From Dicaeum eximium (lineage: Eukaryota; Chordata; Aves; Passeriformes; Dicaeidae), in the NCBI GenBank assembly GCA_013396995.1, contig VWZP01010354.1, positions 62,001-126,000 of the forward strand: a stretch of DNA of 64,000 nt, read 5' to 3'. Shown one piece after another: positions 23,306 to 33,375 of this stretch. The notes below the pieces were generated by a model. That model saw only the letters and a program-made list of their open reading frames with translations, did not search any database and had not been told where the DNA came from. How positions within the stretch are numbered: the first letter of the stretch is position 1; each line of letters starts with the position of its first letter. A program made the position numbers and the translations under genes.

Positions 23306-25939
23306 AGAGAATAGTTTGAGAAGCTGGATCTGTCTCATGTTGTTTCATGAGTTTATTGTCTGTCATGATTTTGGAATTCTTGGGGTTAGAAACAAGGAAT
23401 TATCTCCTTCAGCAAGAGCCAAGTGTCTCTCCCGTTATCCAAATAGCAGACAAATCCTGACATTTGCTCAGTGCGGTGGGAGAATCACCCACTATGGCCT
23501 TTTCATCACTCCCCAACCCTGAATTGTGCTATGGCATTTGAGAGTGAGTGAAAAATTACACTCCTGCTTCCTTTACTCTGGGGACTTGAAAGTGGTGGCT
23601 GCATGATGTGAGACAAAGACTCCTGTGACAGGCGATGCACACAGGAGAGCCATGGGAGTGGCTCCCGAAGCAGAGCATAGCTAATCCACCTTCCCTCCCT
23701 TGTGTTTAGTATCAGTGGTTTTTAACATTGATTTCTCTCCTCTTTGTTGTGTTTTCAGTCACTGGGACACATTTCAGGATTTGGGAATGGTGGAGAAATG
23801 TTGGCCCAGGGATATCCATGGAATCTTTGTCATTAGCTGAGTTATCAACCCAGACCAACAGTGCCTTTCCAGTCTGTGATTATGAAAAATGCCCCTTGTG
23901 ACCAGCAAAAAACCTGAAAAAGCCCTTGCCATGGAAATGTCTTGGCTGTTTATCTTCATGGCTGAAATTCTCCCCATTCAATGGTTTTACTCACACACAC
24001 ACTTGTGCCCCGTGACTCAAGGAGTGCAAACATTCTTCCTCTCCCTGAGCAGGGCTCCAAGAAAAGAGCTGAGGCTTTATGCTGGGGTGGGTTTTCCACT
24101 TTTATATATTTTTTTCCCCTCTTTCTCAGTGAAATATTACTGTGGGGAATCTGCGTTGGTGTGTGTTGCTACTCTGAGTCTTGTGACCCGCTGAGAGGTC
24201 ATGTTGTGTCAACAGCAGAGATGGAAAAATGCACTTTATTTTTCTGGTTTATGTCTAATGAAAGTAGAGTGGTTCTCTTTGACTCCAGTTAAAAAAAATT
24301 ACCACAAAATAGTAAATAGAAACCAGCTGCAGACAGGATTAGAGGATTCCCTTGACTGTGTTTGTGTCAGTTCACAAGACAAATTTACTCCTCAACCACA
24401 GACACAAACACCCTCCAGCAGATCCTCTTTTTTGCTTTCTTAATCATGAGACTGATTGACAAACGCTAAAACCCTTCCTCTCCCTTGCACAGTTCAGGAT
24501 TTTTTTCCCCTGTGGCCTCCTAGCTCAGACTTTTTAAAAATTTCTTCCACCTTCGGAAAGCAGCACCTACACTCAGAGTTGATCCACAGAAAATAGATCA
24601 CAAGCAAAGCTCTGGGAACTTGTTCTCTTCTGAGGGTTTGTTAAGATAAATCATCAGTCCCAGGCCAGGACCATTTTTGCAAGACCCCCAACCCTTTGTT
24701 CCATCAGTTCTGTGTATGTTTCACCTCAAAACAACCCGCAAGCACTGTCTTTTATCTTGCTGAAAAGAAACCTTTTGAAGAATTCCCATAACAACATATG
24801 TCTTCCAGTTACAGGATGAGGTCTGTTCTATCAGTTGTAACATGAAAACTTTTCATCACTGGGGGCTTTCACTGATTTCTGGGCTCTTCCAGCTCTGAGT
24901 CTTTGTATATCTGTCCATCTAGCTATATATATCCTATATCCCTTTCTAGAAACTGCAAGAGGAGAACAAAAAGCCAGAAATGCACGTTGTGATTGGGAAT
25001 ACCTGAGCCCAACAAGCCCTGATTGCCCAGATGAAGCCCCATCTGAGCCTCTCCCCACAAATCTCCTGCCCCTTGGCCAGGAGCTGCAGATAAGCTCAGG
25101 CTCTTCTCCATAGCCCTCTCTGAGAGATGCAAACAAGTTGCTCTTTCCTGGCTCTGTTTTGTTGCTTTGTGTTTGTCTGGTGGTTACTGAACTGTCAGTT
25201 AAAGCTGTCATTGACGCCAGCTCTGCTTGGTTCTGCTCACAGGAATGAAAACCTGATTTCTTCCAGGGGAAACCAAAGTTCTGACAACCTTGTGTGTTAC
25301 AGAAGTTTTGTGAGCAGTGAGTTCACACTCAAGCATGCAGAGGAAAAGCAAATATTAGCCTCACTTATGTTCCTGCAACAGGATTATAATTTCCTGGTTT
25401 TTTTCCACAAACATCAAGCCAAGTAAGAAGAAGGTGTGTTGGATTATTGGGCTGAAGGATTTTGCACAGAACCTTTGGAATGAAACTTAATCCAAGATAG
25501 CAAGGAAAAAAACATTCCTTACACAGACTGCAACTGGTACCTTTACACCTCAGTTTAAATTCAAATAATTTCTTATGGGAGGGATACTCCAGTTGTTTCT
25601 CCATTTATTTTCAGCAGCACCTGCCAACATGGATATTGTCCCTTTCTAATATCCTTCTATCCCTCTTGCCCTTCCCATACCTACACCTCAAAGGTTTCCA
25701 CCCTGCTTTATTATACACTTCAGTAAAGCTAGTGTTTCTTGCTTGGATGCAGTTCTTGGCTGGTAGAGTGGATGTTAATGGATGTGGAAATCTTGAAGGT
25801 GCTGTAGATCACAGTGAAATTAATCTAGGTTTGGGGAACTTGTGCTGCGTGTAACGATGAGCACAGTTGTCTGAAGAGGTTTGCGTAGCAGTTTTGAGTG
25901 TCTGTCTTGTGAGCTATCCACATTGGATGTGGTCTGGCT

Positions 25940-26090
25940 GATGGAATCATGGAATTGTAGGCATTTAGGTTGAAAAGATCTCTTGGATCTAACCATTGAG
26001 TCCAACTGTCCAAGTCCACCTATAAACAATGTCCCTGCATGGCACCTCCACATCTGTCAAATCCCTCCAGAACTGGTTGATGGGACCATG
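25940..26090 (-). mobile_element. Old CR1 LINE 3' fragment
   Basis: A diverged CR1 terminus: GGAATCATGGAATTGTAGG, TTTAGGTTGAAAAGATCTC, a GAGTCCAACTGTCCAAGTCC block, then AACAATGTCCCTGCATGGCA. It is more like an older CR1 subfamily than the other intron copies. Minus strand; the upper boundary is uncertain and similarity may continue to about 26300. Confidence 0.65.
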
Positions 26091-28010
26091 TTTTGGCCTG
26101 TCCCATGGCCACAAAGCTGCAGAGCTGGTCAAAGTTCTGGTTGCCCAGCCATGTATGCTATGAGCTCCACCAGGGTTTTGACAAGGAGGACTTTATACAT
26201 CTGGAAGGTCAGATCCCTGCTACAAGACCCTGTCAGGATCACTTCCCTTCTCTATACCAACTGGACATGGCTGCTGGACAGACCTGAAAGTGGTTGTTAT
26301 ATTTTGGAAAGTGCTCTCCATCAAGATGAGTCCTTGGCTTTTTTGAGGACTTTTTTAGTGCCACTTGTCTGTTTAATCAGTTTTTTTGTCCTTAAACAAA
26401 AGCAGCAAATAGGTTTTTAAAGACCTATAATATATGCTTTAAAAATAACCCAATAACCCCCCAAAACAGAGAAAAAACCTCAAGAGTTTCCTTACAAGGG
26501 ATCAAAGGAAGATACAAAGTCATTCTGGAACCCAGAAGATTTCTTAAATCCAAAGCAAATTAATTAACAACAGCTCAATGTAGGCAACCACATTTGCAGA
26601 TGAAAAGTGTGTTTAATGCATTCTCCCAAACCGTTTTTGAGTATGTTTCAGTCATCTTGGTAAGCAGCATTCCAATGTGCTGACATTCTTGGCCAGCACA
26701 AGCCAGGCCCTCGGGGGCTTCTCCTTAGGAAGCAGTTCCAATCCAGCACTTCCCAGTATTCACCAAGAGGAAGAAATTCTAAATTTTTGGGTTTTTCACA
26801 TTAGTAACAGTTTTTTGTGTGTCTTGATAAAACTTGATAAATCTTGATAAAACTAGTAGAGGTTAATTGAAAAAGAACAGTTATTTATAAGTTTGAAAAA
26901 CAATAGTTAAAAAAAAAAAGAAAATAAAACCCTCAGATCTTTCTTTTCATGTTTAGATAAGGCTGTTTTACCTTTTCTTAATTGTCTATATTCCTGTCTA
27001 ACTAACTAAAGCTTCCATAAAATCTTACTTTATTTTCCCTGTACAGCATAAGCCCTCTTCATAAGAAAAGCCCTGAAATTGAGCAAGTCACAGATTTTAG
27101 TTGCCATGTTTGAAAAACCCAATATTTAATGTCAGAGCTGAACTCAGTGTGATGAGCCATGTCCCTCACCCTCAGCTATAGGTATGAAATTAGTATTCTG
27201 CTTTTCCATCCTGCAACTGCATCAAAGGTAACTGAGCAAGGTTTAATTAAAATTCTAATTACTTCTTTATATTCCAGCAAAGCAGAACAAATCCCCAGCT
27301 TTGCTCCTCTTTGGAATGACAACTGGAGAATAAATATTCATCTCCAGCCTGGTGGCTGAGCCAGTGTTTGGCCAGTGGGGTCAGTGGGTTCCCAGAAAAG
27401 ATGCGAACCAGAGCAGTATAAAATTAGTTGAAAGGACCCTCACTGCTGTCTCCTGACTGGTCATATGAAAAACTGGAATAAAATATTAACTTTATTTGGA
27501 GTTACAGTATCTCACAGGATGAATTTCCTGATAGGAAGTGGATAATTTTTTCCTTAAAGTGAGAATCATCAGTGTTGATCACTCCAGGATATCTGTGATC
27601 AGCTACTTCAACCCTGAATGTATTTATATCCTGACCTTTTATCCGTTTAAATCACCTGGCGGCAAACATAAGCACACAAACCCCTAAAGATCCTGTTCCT
27701 ATAGCAGAGATGGTCACAAATATCTGCTCTAGTTCACAAAGAGGATTTTCTTCGTGGAAAAAGGACAAGATTGTTTCCCTGGTTTTCAGAATTTTGTTTC
27801 TCATCACCAGAGACATTTGGTCTCATTTAAGACTCCCATTTTTTTCACAGTCCCTGCTTTGTGGTGGTGAGTGTTTTGTTTTTTGACAGCTTTGCAGGAT
27901 GAAGTTGTTCCCTCAGAGCTTTTCTGATCAACGTTACCACACCCAGCCACAAGCACAGCCCTCCCTGCCCAGAAGGCACTGGAAGACACACAGGGGTTGG
28001 CTCTACTTAC

Positions 28011-28893
28011 CAAGAGGCATTACAACAAAAAATGGGAGCCAGCAGAGAACAAAGCATCCTACAACTATTCCCAGGGTCTTGGCAGCTTTCTTTTCCCTGG
28101 AGAACTTGAGCAGGCGCACAGAGAAGTGGTGCTTGCTCTTGGGGTTGGGTGCAGAGCCGCTCACACCAGGTACGTTTTTGCGGTGGATGCGGAGGGTCAC
28201 CTCCTCGGAATGGGATTTCTCTGTCTTCAGCCCAGAGGTCAGCCCTTTGTTTTCCCTTTTGGCCACCACGTAGACCCGGCAGTACATCACCAGGATGATG
28301 ATGAGGGGGAGGTAGAAGGAGCCCAGCGCTGAGAACAAGACGTAGCCAGGCTCCTCGGTGATCTGGCAGATAGTCTCATCCTCCGGGGCTGGCTCCTTCC
28401 AGCCAAAAAGGGGCCCAATAGAGATGACCAGGGACAGTGCCCAGACACAAAGCAGGGCCAGGAGGCCCCTCCTCTCTGTCACTATGCTGGGGTACCTCAG
28501 TGGGTAGCTCACCCCTATGTATCGGTCGATGGAGATGATGCAGAGGCTCATGATGGAAGCAGTGCAGCAAAGCACATCAACAGCTGCCCAGATGTTGCAG
28601 AAGATCCTCCCAAAGATCCAGTAGCCCAAAATCTCCATGGTAGCTGAGAAGGGCAGGACGGTAGAAGTCAGGAGGAGGTCAGCTACAGCCAGGTTGATGA
28701 TGTAATAGTGGGTGACACTCTGGAGGTGTCTGTGACAGGCTACAGACAGGATAACCAGGATATTACCCAAAACCCCGAAAACAATCAGCCCCCCTAGAAT
28801 GACGCCCAGTAAGATGGCCTTGGAAATGTTCACAGGCTCCACAGAGTGGGTGCAGTTGGGGCACTCGGAGGAGTTTCCAGGGAGGAAAGCCAT
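28011..28893 (-). CDS. ADRA1A: Alpha-1A adrenergic receptor, coding exon 1 (N-terminus to TM6)
   Basis: Encodes residues 1-294 and the first base of codon 295. This receptor binds noradrenaline and adrenaline and signals through Gq/11 to phospholipase C. The start at 28893 matches the family N-terminus and has G at -3 and +4. Visible landmarks are N-glycosylation sites Asn7, Asn13 and Asn22; Asn44 (TM1); Asp72 (TM2); Cys99 paired with Cys176 for the extracellular disulfide; amine-binding Asp106; DRY at 123-125; catechol-contacting Ser188 and Ser192 in TM5; a third intracellular loop with SGLKTEKS and the FSVRLLKFSREKKAAKTLG block; and TM6 with CWLP at 284-287. Residue numbers equal the human ones, so there are no net gaps in this exon. 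Residue 86 is Met where I recall Phe in human. The exon ends at a GTAAGT donor. An in-frame upstream ATG at 28956 would add 21 residues but lacks family support. Confidence 0.98.
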
Positions 28894-29008
28894 GGCTGGT
28901 AATGTCCATGTGAGGCTGCTGAACTTCACCACCTTCCCAGGCAGGAACAATGACAAGATCAGTCCTTGGAAGGTCCTATAGGCAACATTTGCCTAGCCTT
29001 GCTGGGGA
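28894..29008 (-). other. ADRA1A: ADRA1A 5' UTR with upstream in-frame ATG
   Basis: On the minus strand the frame stays open from an upstream ATG (28956) into the receptor start. A pyrimidine run ending CCCCAG (complement of 29002-29007) resembles a splice acceptor, so a separate 5' non-coding exon further upstream is possible. No TATA box was recognised. Transcript data would be needed to place the transcription start. Confidence 0.4.
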
Positions 29009-30129
29009 AAAGAGTTTTGAAGAATGTTTTAGAACTGCAGCACCGGCAGCAATGAGAAAAATCCAGAAACATATTAGAAAACCTGCCTTTTCTCCTAAGT
29101 TTTCACCAGAATAGCATGGTTGATATTCACCAGTGCCAAGTCAAATTTAACTCCTTCTGCATTTTCCTTCGGGTGCACAAATGCAGCTACACAAACCTGA
29201 GGCTTTGTCCTACTTTCTAGGGTTATGTGATAAGAAATACTGGAGCTGCAGTTTAAAATGATTTCTGTCTTTTGGGGAAGGTTCTGTATTTAAGGAAAGT
29301 AAATATTCCAAAGGGTCTCCAATTTAGCTTCTCCTGAGAGGAAATCACTGACGCTTTTAATTGCCTGGTGTTAGTCCTGATTCTGCCTTAAAATTGGCTT
29401 AGAAACCTGACTGTGTGGAGGTTGCTGCTGTGTCTGCTCAGCAATTTTGTTTGAGATACTCATCACTCCCCATCCTCAGGGTTTAGGCTGTCAGTCAGAG
29501 CTTTCCATATGTGGAGCACTCATCACTCAAGGTCCTGGGCTGCAAATTAAAGCTCATATACATCAGCTCCTGGCTTGCTCTGAGGGGAAGAGTGGAGTTG
29601 GAGTTTGCTGTGTGCACAGGGCCATGCTCTTGTGCTCTCGCAGATCCTCACCCCCCTGGAGAAGACAAAAACATGATAATGCAATTCCCAGAAGCCACAC
29701 TTGCTGCTAGGTTCCCATATAAGAATAGGGCAAGAGGCTATTCTAGGGCGCTTTGCTCAGGCTGGGGCCAGCCAGTGGAACCAACCTTTTCCAGCCCAGC
29801 ATTGTTTCCAGCCCAGCAACTGAGAGATCCAAGTGGGTTTTCCTGCCTGAATTTTCCCTTCTTTATGGGGATAGGCATCAATCTTAATTATCAGCTCACC
29901 TGCAGAGACCAGTTCTAGGAAAGACAGAAGCCTGCAGGATACAATTCAGGACTATACAAACTGTGCAGCAGATTTAGAAGTCCAGAATTTAATCTCAGGT
30001 TGCTTTATTAAGCTAGACCTTTCCCCACTAAAGTGTTAGTCCATCTGAGCTGCCCATTTTGAAAATCTATAGGGAAAAGCAGCTCCAAAGCCAAGCAGAA
30101 GACATTGCAAGCAGCAAGCTTCCTAGTGA
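29009..30129. other. Proximal upstream region of ADRA1A; no feature recognised
   Basis: The expected location of the promoter or first non-coding exon, but no CpG-rich block or convincing core promoter is visible. Open frames at 29447-29918 are short and unsupported. Confidence 0.35.
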
Positions 30130-30702
30130 GTGACACAACATTTCAGAGTATCTGGATGCCAAGCTCAGCCTTTCCTGACTAAATATGGAGAAAAGGTACC
30201 TCAGATGGAAAAGCGTGGATTAGCCTGGGAGCCAAGACCTGGGGGGCATGGAGAGGAGAGCTGCAAGTGGGAGCTGCAAAACCTTTCCCAACACCTCCAT
30301 GTTGGATATAGAATTCCCATCCCAAATATTAATCAGGGGCAGAAAACCACCCCTAAGACTGTGGCTGTAAAACCCCATACGAGGAAGGACTCTCTAAGTG
30401 TCCTTTGGGATGAGTCCCTCAGATCACACTTTAAGCAGCAACAACCGTCCCATTTCCAAACCTTCACACTGAACGTTCCTGCAGGCAAAAGCATTTCAAA
30501 CTCTGAAGCCCCAAAATTCCCAGTTCACAGGCAGGGAGGAGGAGGGAAGGACGAGATGAGTAGGTATCACACTGTGGGAATTTTACTTCAGTACACTAAA
30601 ATTAAATTGGATCTTACTTTCTTTACCGCCAGATGGAACAAGTTGAGGAATAATCCCACGGAAGAAAAGGACAGATTATCTAAGCACATACATGAAAAGT
30701 GA
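30130..30702 (+). other. Uncharacterised 190-codon open frame
   Basis: Among the longest open frames in the window that do not fall in a recognised repeat or the receptor. The predicted product is hydrophilic, rich in Lys, Gln and Pro, with no signal peptide, membrane segment or domain that I recognise. It runs divergently from ADRA1A, about 1.2 kb from exon 1. A chance open frame is the most likely explanation in 64 kb of non-coding DNA. Confidence 0.12.
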
Positions 30703-31351
30703 ATGTTGCATCGAGTATCTCTGAGCATTATAATTGTGGTCATTACAGGGTACAAAATGAGGTCATTTTAGGGCTGAGAGAAAATTAAGAAATTATTAAT
30801 TTGATTTTTAGCACATGAAGAAAAACTTCCCAGCAAGTCAAGGAGATGTAGCAGAAAGGACTGACAGGTTTCCATGCTCAAAACCAAATAATGCCCAGCC
30901 TGTGGAGATAGCTGATGCTGGGAAGAGCAGACCCCCAGCTGCTGTGTCTGCCCCACACTCACCTCTTCAGTCTCTAGAAGGCAGCACAACCCCTCTGAGC
31001 ATCTGGGAAGGAGATTCTCAGCACAGCAGGCTCCTCTTTTACGCAGGGATAGGACTCCGTGCCTGGAAATCCTCTGCTTTGCTCCCTTTATTGCCCCACC
31101 AGTATTTCAGCAGCTGCCAGTGGGGCTGATTTCCTGTATCCCACGGTGGTGAGGGGCTGGCTCCAGGCTCCCTGGAGGGATCCGTGCCCTGTTCAGAGCT
31201 CAGCTCCACATTAGCAAGGAGCAGCGGGAACTTTGCTGCTCTGCTGATGTAGCAGAGCCGTAGTCTTACCATTACCGTAATTCACATTCACTGCCGTATT
31301 ACCCAGAAAGAAAGAGCACCCTCAAGTGTGGTTTTAAATCTTCTTCTCTGG
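30703..31351. other. No gene recognised
   Basis: Short overlapping frames only (up to 104 codons, on both strands). No family pattern or repeat seen. Confidence 0.4.
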
Positions 31352-31378
31352 TTTTTTTTTTTTTTTTTTTTTTTTTTT
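31352..31378. repeat. Poly-T run (27 bp)
   Basis: An uninterrupted run of T. Read on the minus strand it is a poly-A, but no processed pseudogene or SINE body was recognised next to it. Confidence 0.9.
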
Positions 31379-32745
31379 CCACTCTAACTCCCAGCTCCTG
31401 CAGAGACCAGAGACTGGAAGGCAGATAACAAGCTCCTGAACATGAGTTAACATGAAATTTTTGGGATCTAAAATGATAATTTCCTGCAGGACAAACAGAA
31501 CAAGGAGATGAAGGCAGGACACACTGACTGGGGTTTCTGCATGCTGGGACAAAGCACAACTGACTGGAGATGAGGGTTTAATGAGAAAATTCCTCCAGCA
31601 GAATGTGCTGATGAAGGGAGGTTGATTTTTCAGGTGGCTCTTAATTGCAGTTTAAAAAAAGTATCCAAATTCTCTGATGAAGAACAGATACAAAAGTGAT
31701 GCCCTGAAGTGAAGGAGACACAGAATAGGATTTCATAGCCAAAGGCCATCAAACCCTGTAGCCACAAGGAAGTAGATGAACCATGTGCCTATTCTTGCAT
31801 GACAGACTCTCCACCTCCTCCTCCTGGGCAGTAACTTTGAGAAGGAAAGTTTGGGTTTTGGGTTCAAGAGTTTCATGGACAGAGGTGAATTTGAGTGATG
31901 CTCAGATTCTCCCAGGAGAGTACTGAAAGCAGATCTGGGCTTGTCAGCAGCCCTGATCACTGGTTCAACAAATTCAGAGTGCCTGCTTGCTTCTGGGATA
32001 GCCATTGCTACTAGAGGAAGAATTTAAAAAGCAGGTCCCAGGAATGTGCAATTTGTGCAGGTTGGGCAAAGAGTTTGGGACAGTGTAGTGACCCTTGTGG
32101 CAGCTCCTTGTGACATCATTTGCTGTCGGTTTGAGAGTAAGAAACCCCATGAGAAGAAATGGCAAAGTGAGGGGGCAAAAAAAGAATGAAAAAGAAAAGA
32201 ATTCAAACTAATTTTGAGGAACTTGCAAACTGCAAAAATGATGTGATTTCTAAATGCTCAACTGCTGTTTCTCCACAGTTTTCTTGTCCCATGCGCTGTT
32301 CTGTTGTACATCTACAGAAGGCATTACACTGGTTTTGGAGGCTGTTTGGTGGTCTCGTCTTTCCCTGAATAACAAAGGGTGCTGGAAAAGAGCAAACCCT
32401 AAATGGATGAAGGGAGTCTTGTGTTACTAAAGACCCTTAAAGGCTGTGATTCAGCAGGTTTATTTTAGATGCCTATCTTCAGATGAGGCAACTGTGTTTC
32501 CATCTATCCACTGGGAAATGAGTCTAAATGACTGAGGGGAAGGAAAGGAGCTGAACCCCACTCTGGGTTTTGTTTCTACTGGTACACAGACCTTGCCATA
32601 TTGGTGGTTTGTTCTACGCTCTTAAATGCACCATGGAAATAAATACATTTATATTCATGGCTTTAGTCATTAATATACTCAATATATCAGCTAATCTGTG
32701 AGTAATACCCTTGTTAGGTATTGTTAGGAGACATCTCTCCTGAGT
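31379..32745. other. No gene recognised
   Basis: Intergenic sequence upstream of ADRA1A. Nothing supported. Confidence 0.4.
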
Positions 32746-32796
32746 GGAAGGAAGCAGAAGGAAGCAGAAGGAAGCAGAAGGAAGCAGAAGGAAGCA
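32746..32796. repeat. Decamer tandem repeat GAAGCAGAAG
   Basis: Four perfect consecutive copies of GAAGCAGAAG (32751-32790) with partial units on both sides. A short all-purine-plus-C minisatellite. Confidence 0.9.
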
Positions 32797-33274
32797 ACAG
32801 CAGATTTTGTCCTAAAATCCTCAGAGAAAAAATAAATTATGGCAGGGAAGAGCTCATACACTTGGAGACCACCAAGAGTGTGAGGTCAGGATGGTCATTA
32901 AACACAGTGCAGAGTGTCCCCAGGCAGGGATGGACAGGGCAGGATTAGTGTCACATCAACCTTGGTGAAGCAGTCTTTGTGCTTGGCTCTGGCAAGACAT
33001 GCTGGAATGGTCTGTGTCCAGTGTAAAAGTTTTGGATTTATCAAAGTTTGGGAGAAAGCAGTGAGAAGGATACAAGTGTAGAAAACAAAAGGAAGAGCTA
33101 TTTAATCTCACACTTCGCACCTCTGAAGACAGATGAAAGCCTGTCCATAGTGATTCTGAGTATTCCACCACTGGAATTTTGTAAGAACATATTAGGCAAG
33201 GATCCATGACAGGATTTTACTCAGTTTTCATCCTTTATTGAGAAAGGATTAACTGTCCCCTGGTGTTCACAGTG
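32797..33274. other. No gene recognised
   Basis: Intergenic sequence between the decamer repeat and a short CR1 remnant. Confidence 0.35.
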
Positions 33275-33375
33275 TTACTGAACGGTTTAGGTTGGACGGG
33301 ACATTTACAATCATCTAATTCCAACCCAAAGTTTTGTCCCACCCAAAATTACTTTCCAGACAGAGGCAGGTCTCT
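33275..33375 (-). mobile_element. Short CR1 LINE 3' remnant
   Basis: CR1 terminus-like ACTGAACGGTTTAGGTTGG, then ATCATCTAATTCCAACCC. Only about 100 bp is recognisable. Confidence 0.7.

Larger units (their letters stand above)
16331..28010 (-). other. ADRA1A: ADRA1A intron
   Basis: An 11,680-bp phase-1 intron. The donor on the minus strand reads G|GTAAGT (from 28010) and the acceptor TTTTAG|GT (16331-16336). The position, between TM6 and TM7, is the classic alpha-1 receptor intron site. Contents are four CR1 fragments, a 680-bp hexanucleotide array, T-rich, TA-rich and AAACC simple repeats, and an n at 22282. A CTACAAAYCCATCTCTG tandem pair lies near 21473-21510 and a CTTGATAAA triplet near 26823-26850. 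The other stretches (16.4-17.8, 18.9-19.6, 20.4-21.6, 22.5-25.9 and 26.3-28.0 kb) show no gene or recognised repeat. Retention of the intron would end the protein one codon after Gly295. Confidence 0.95.
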
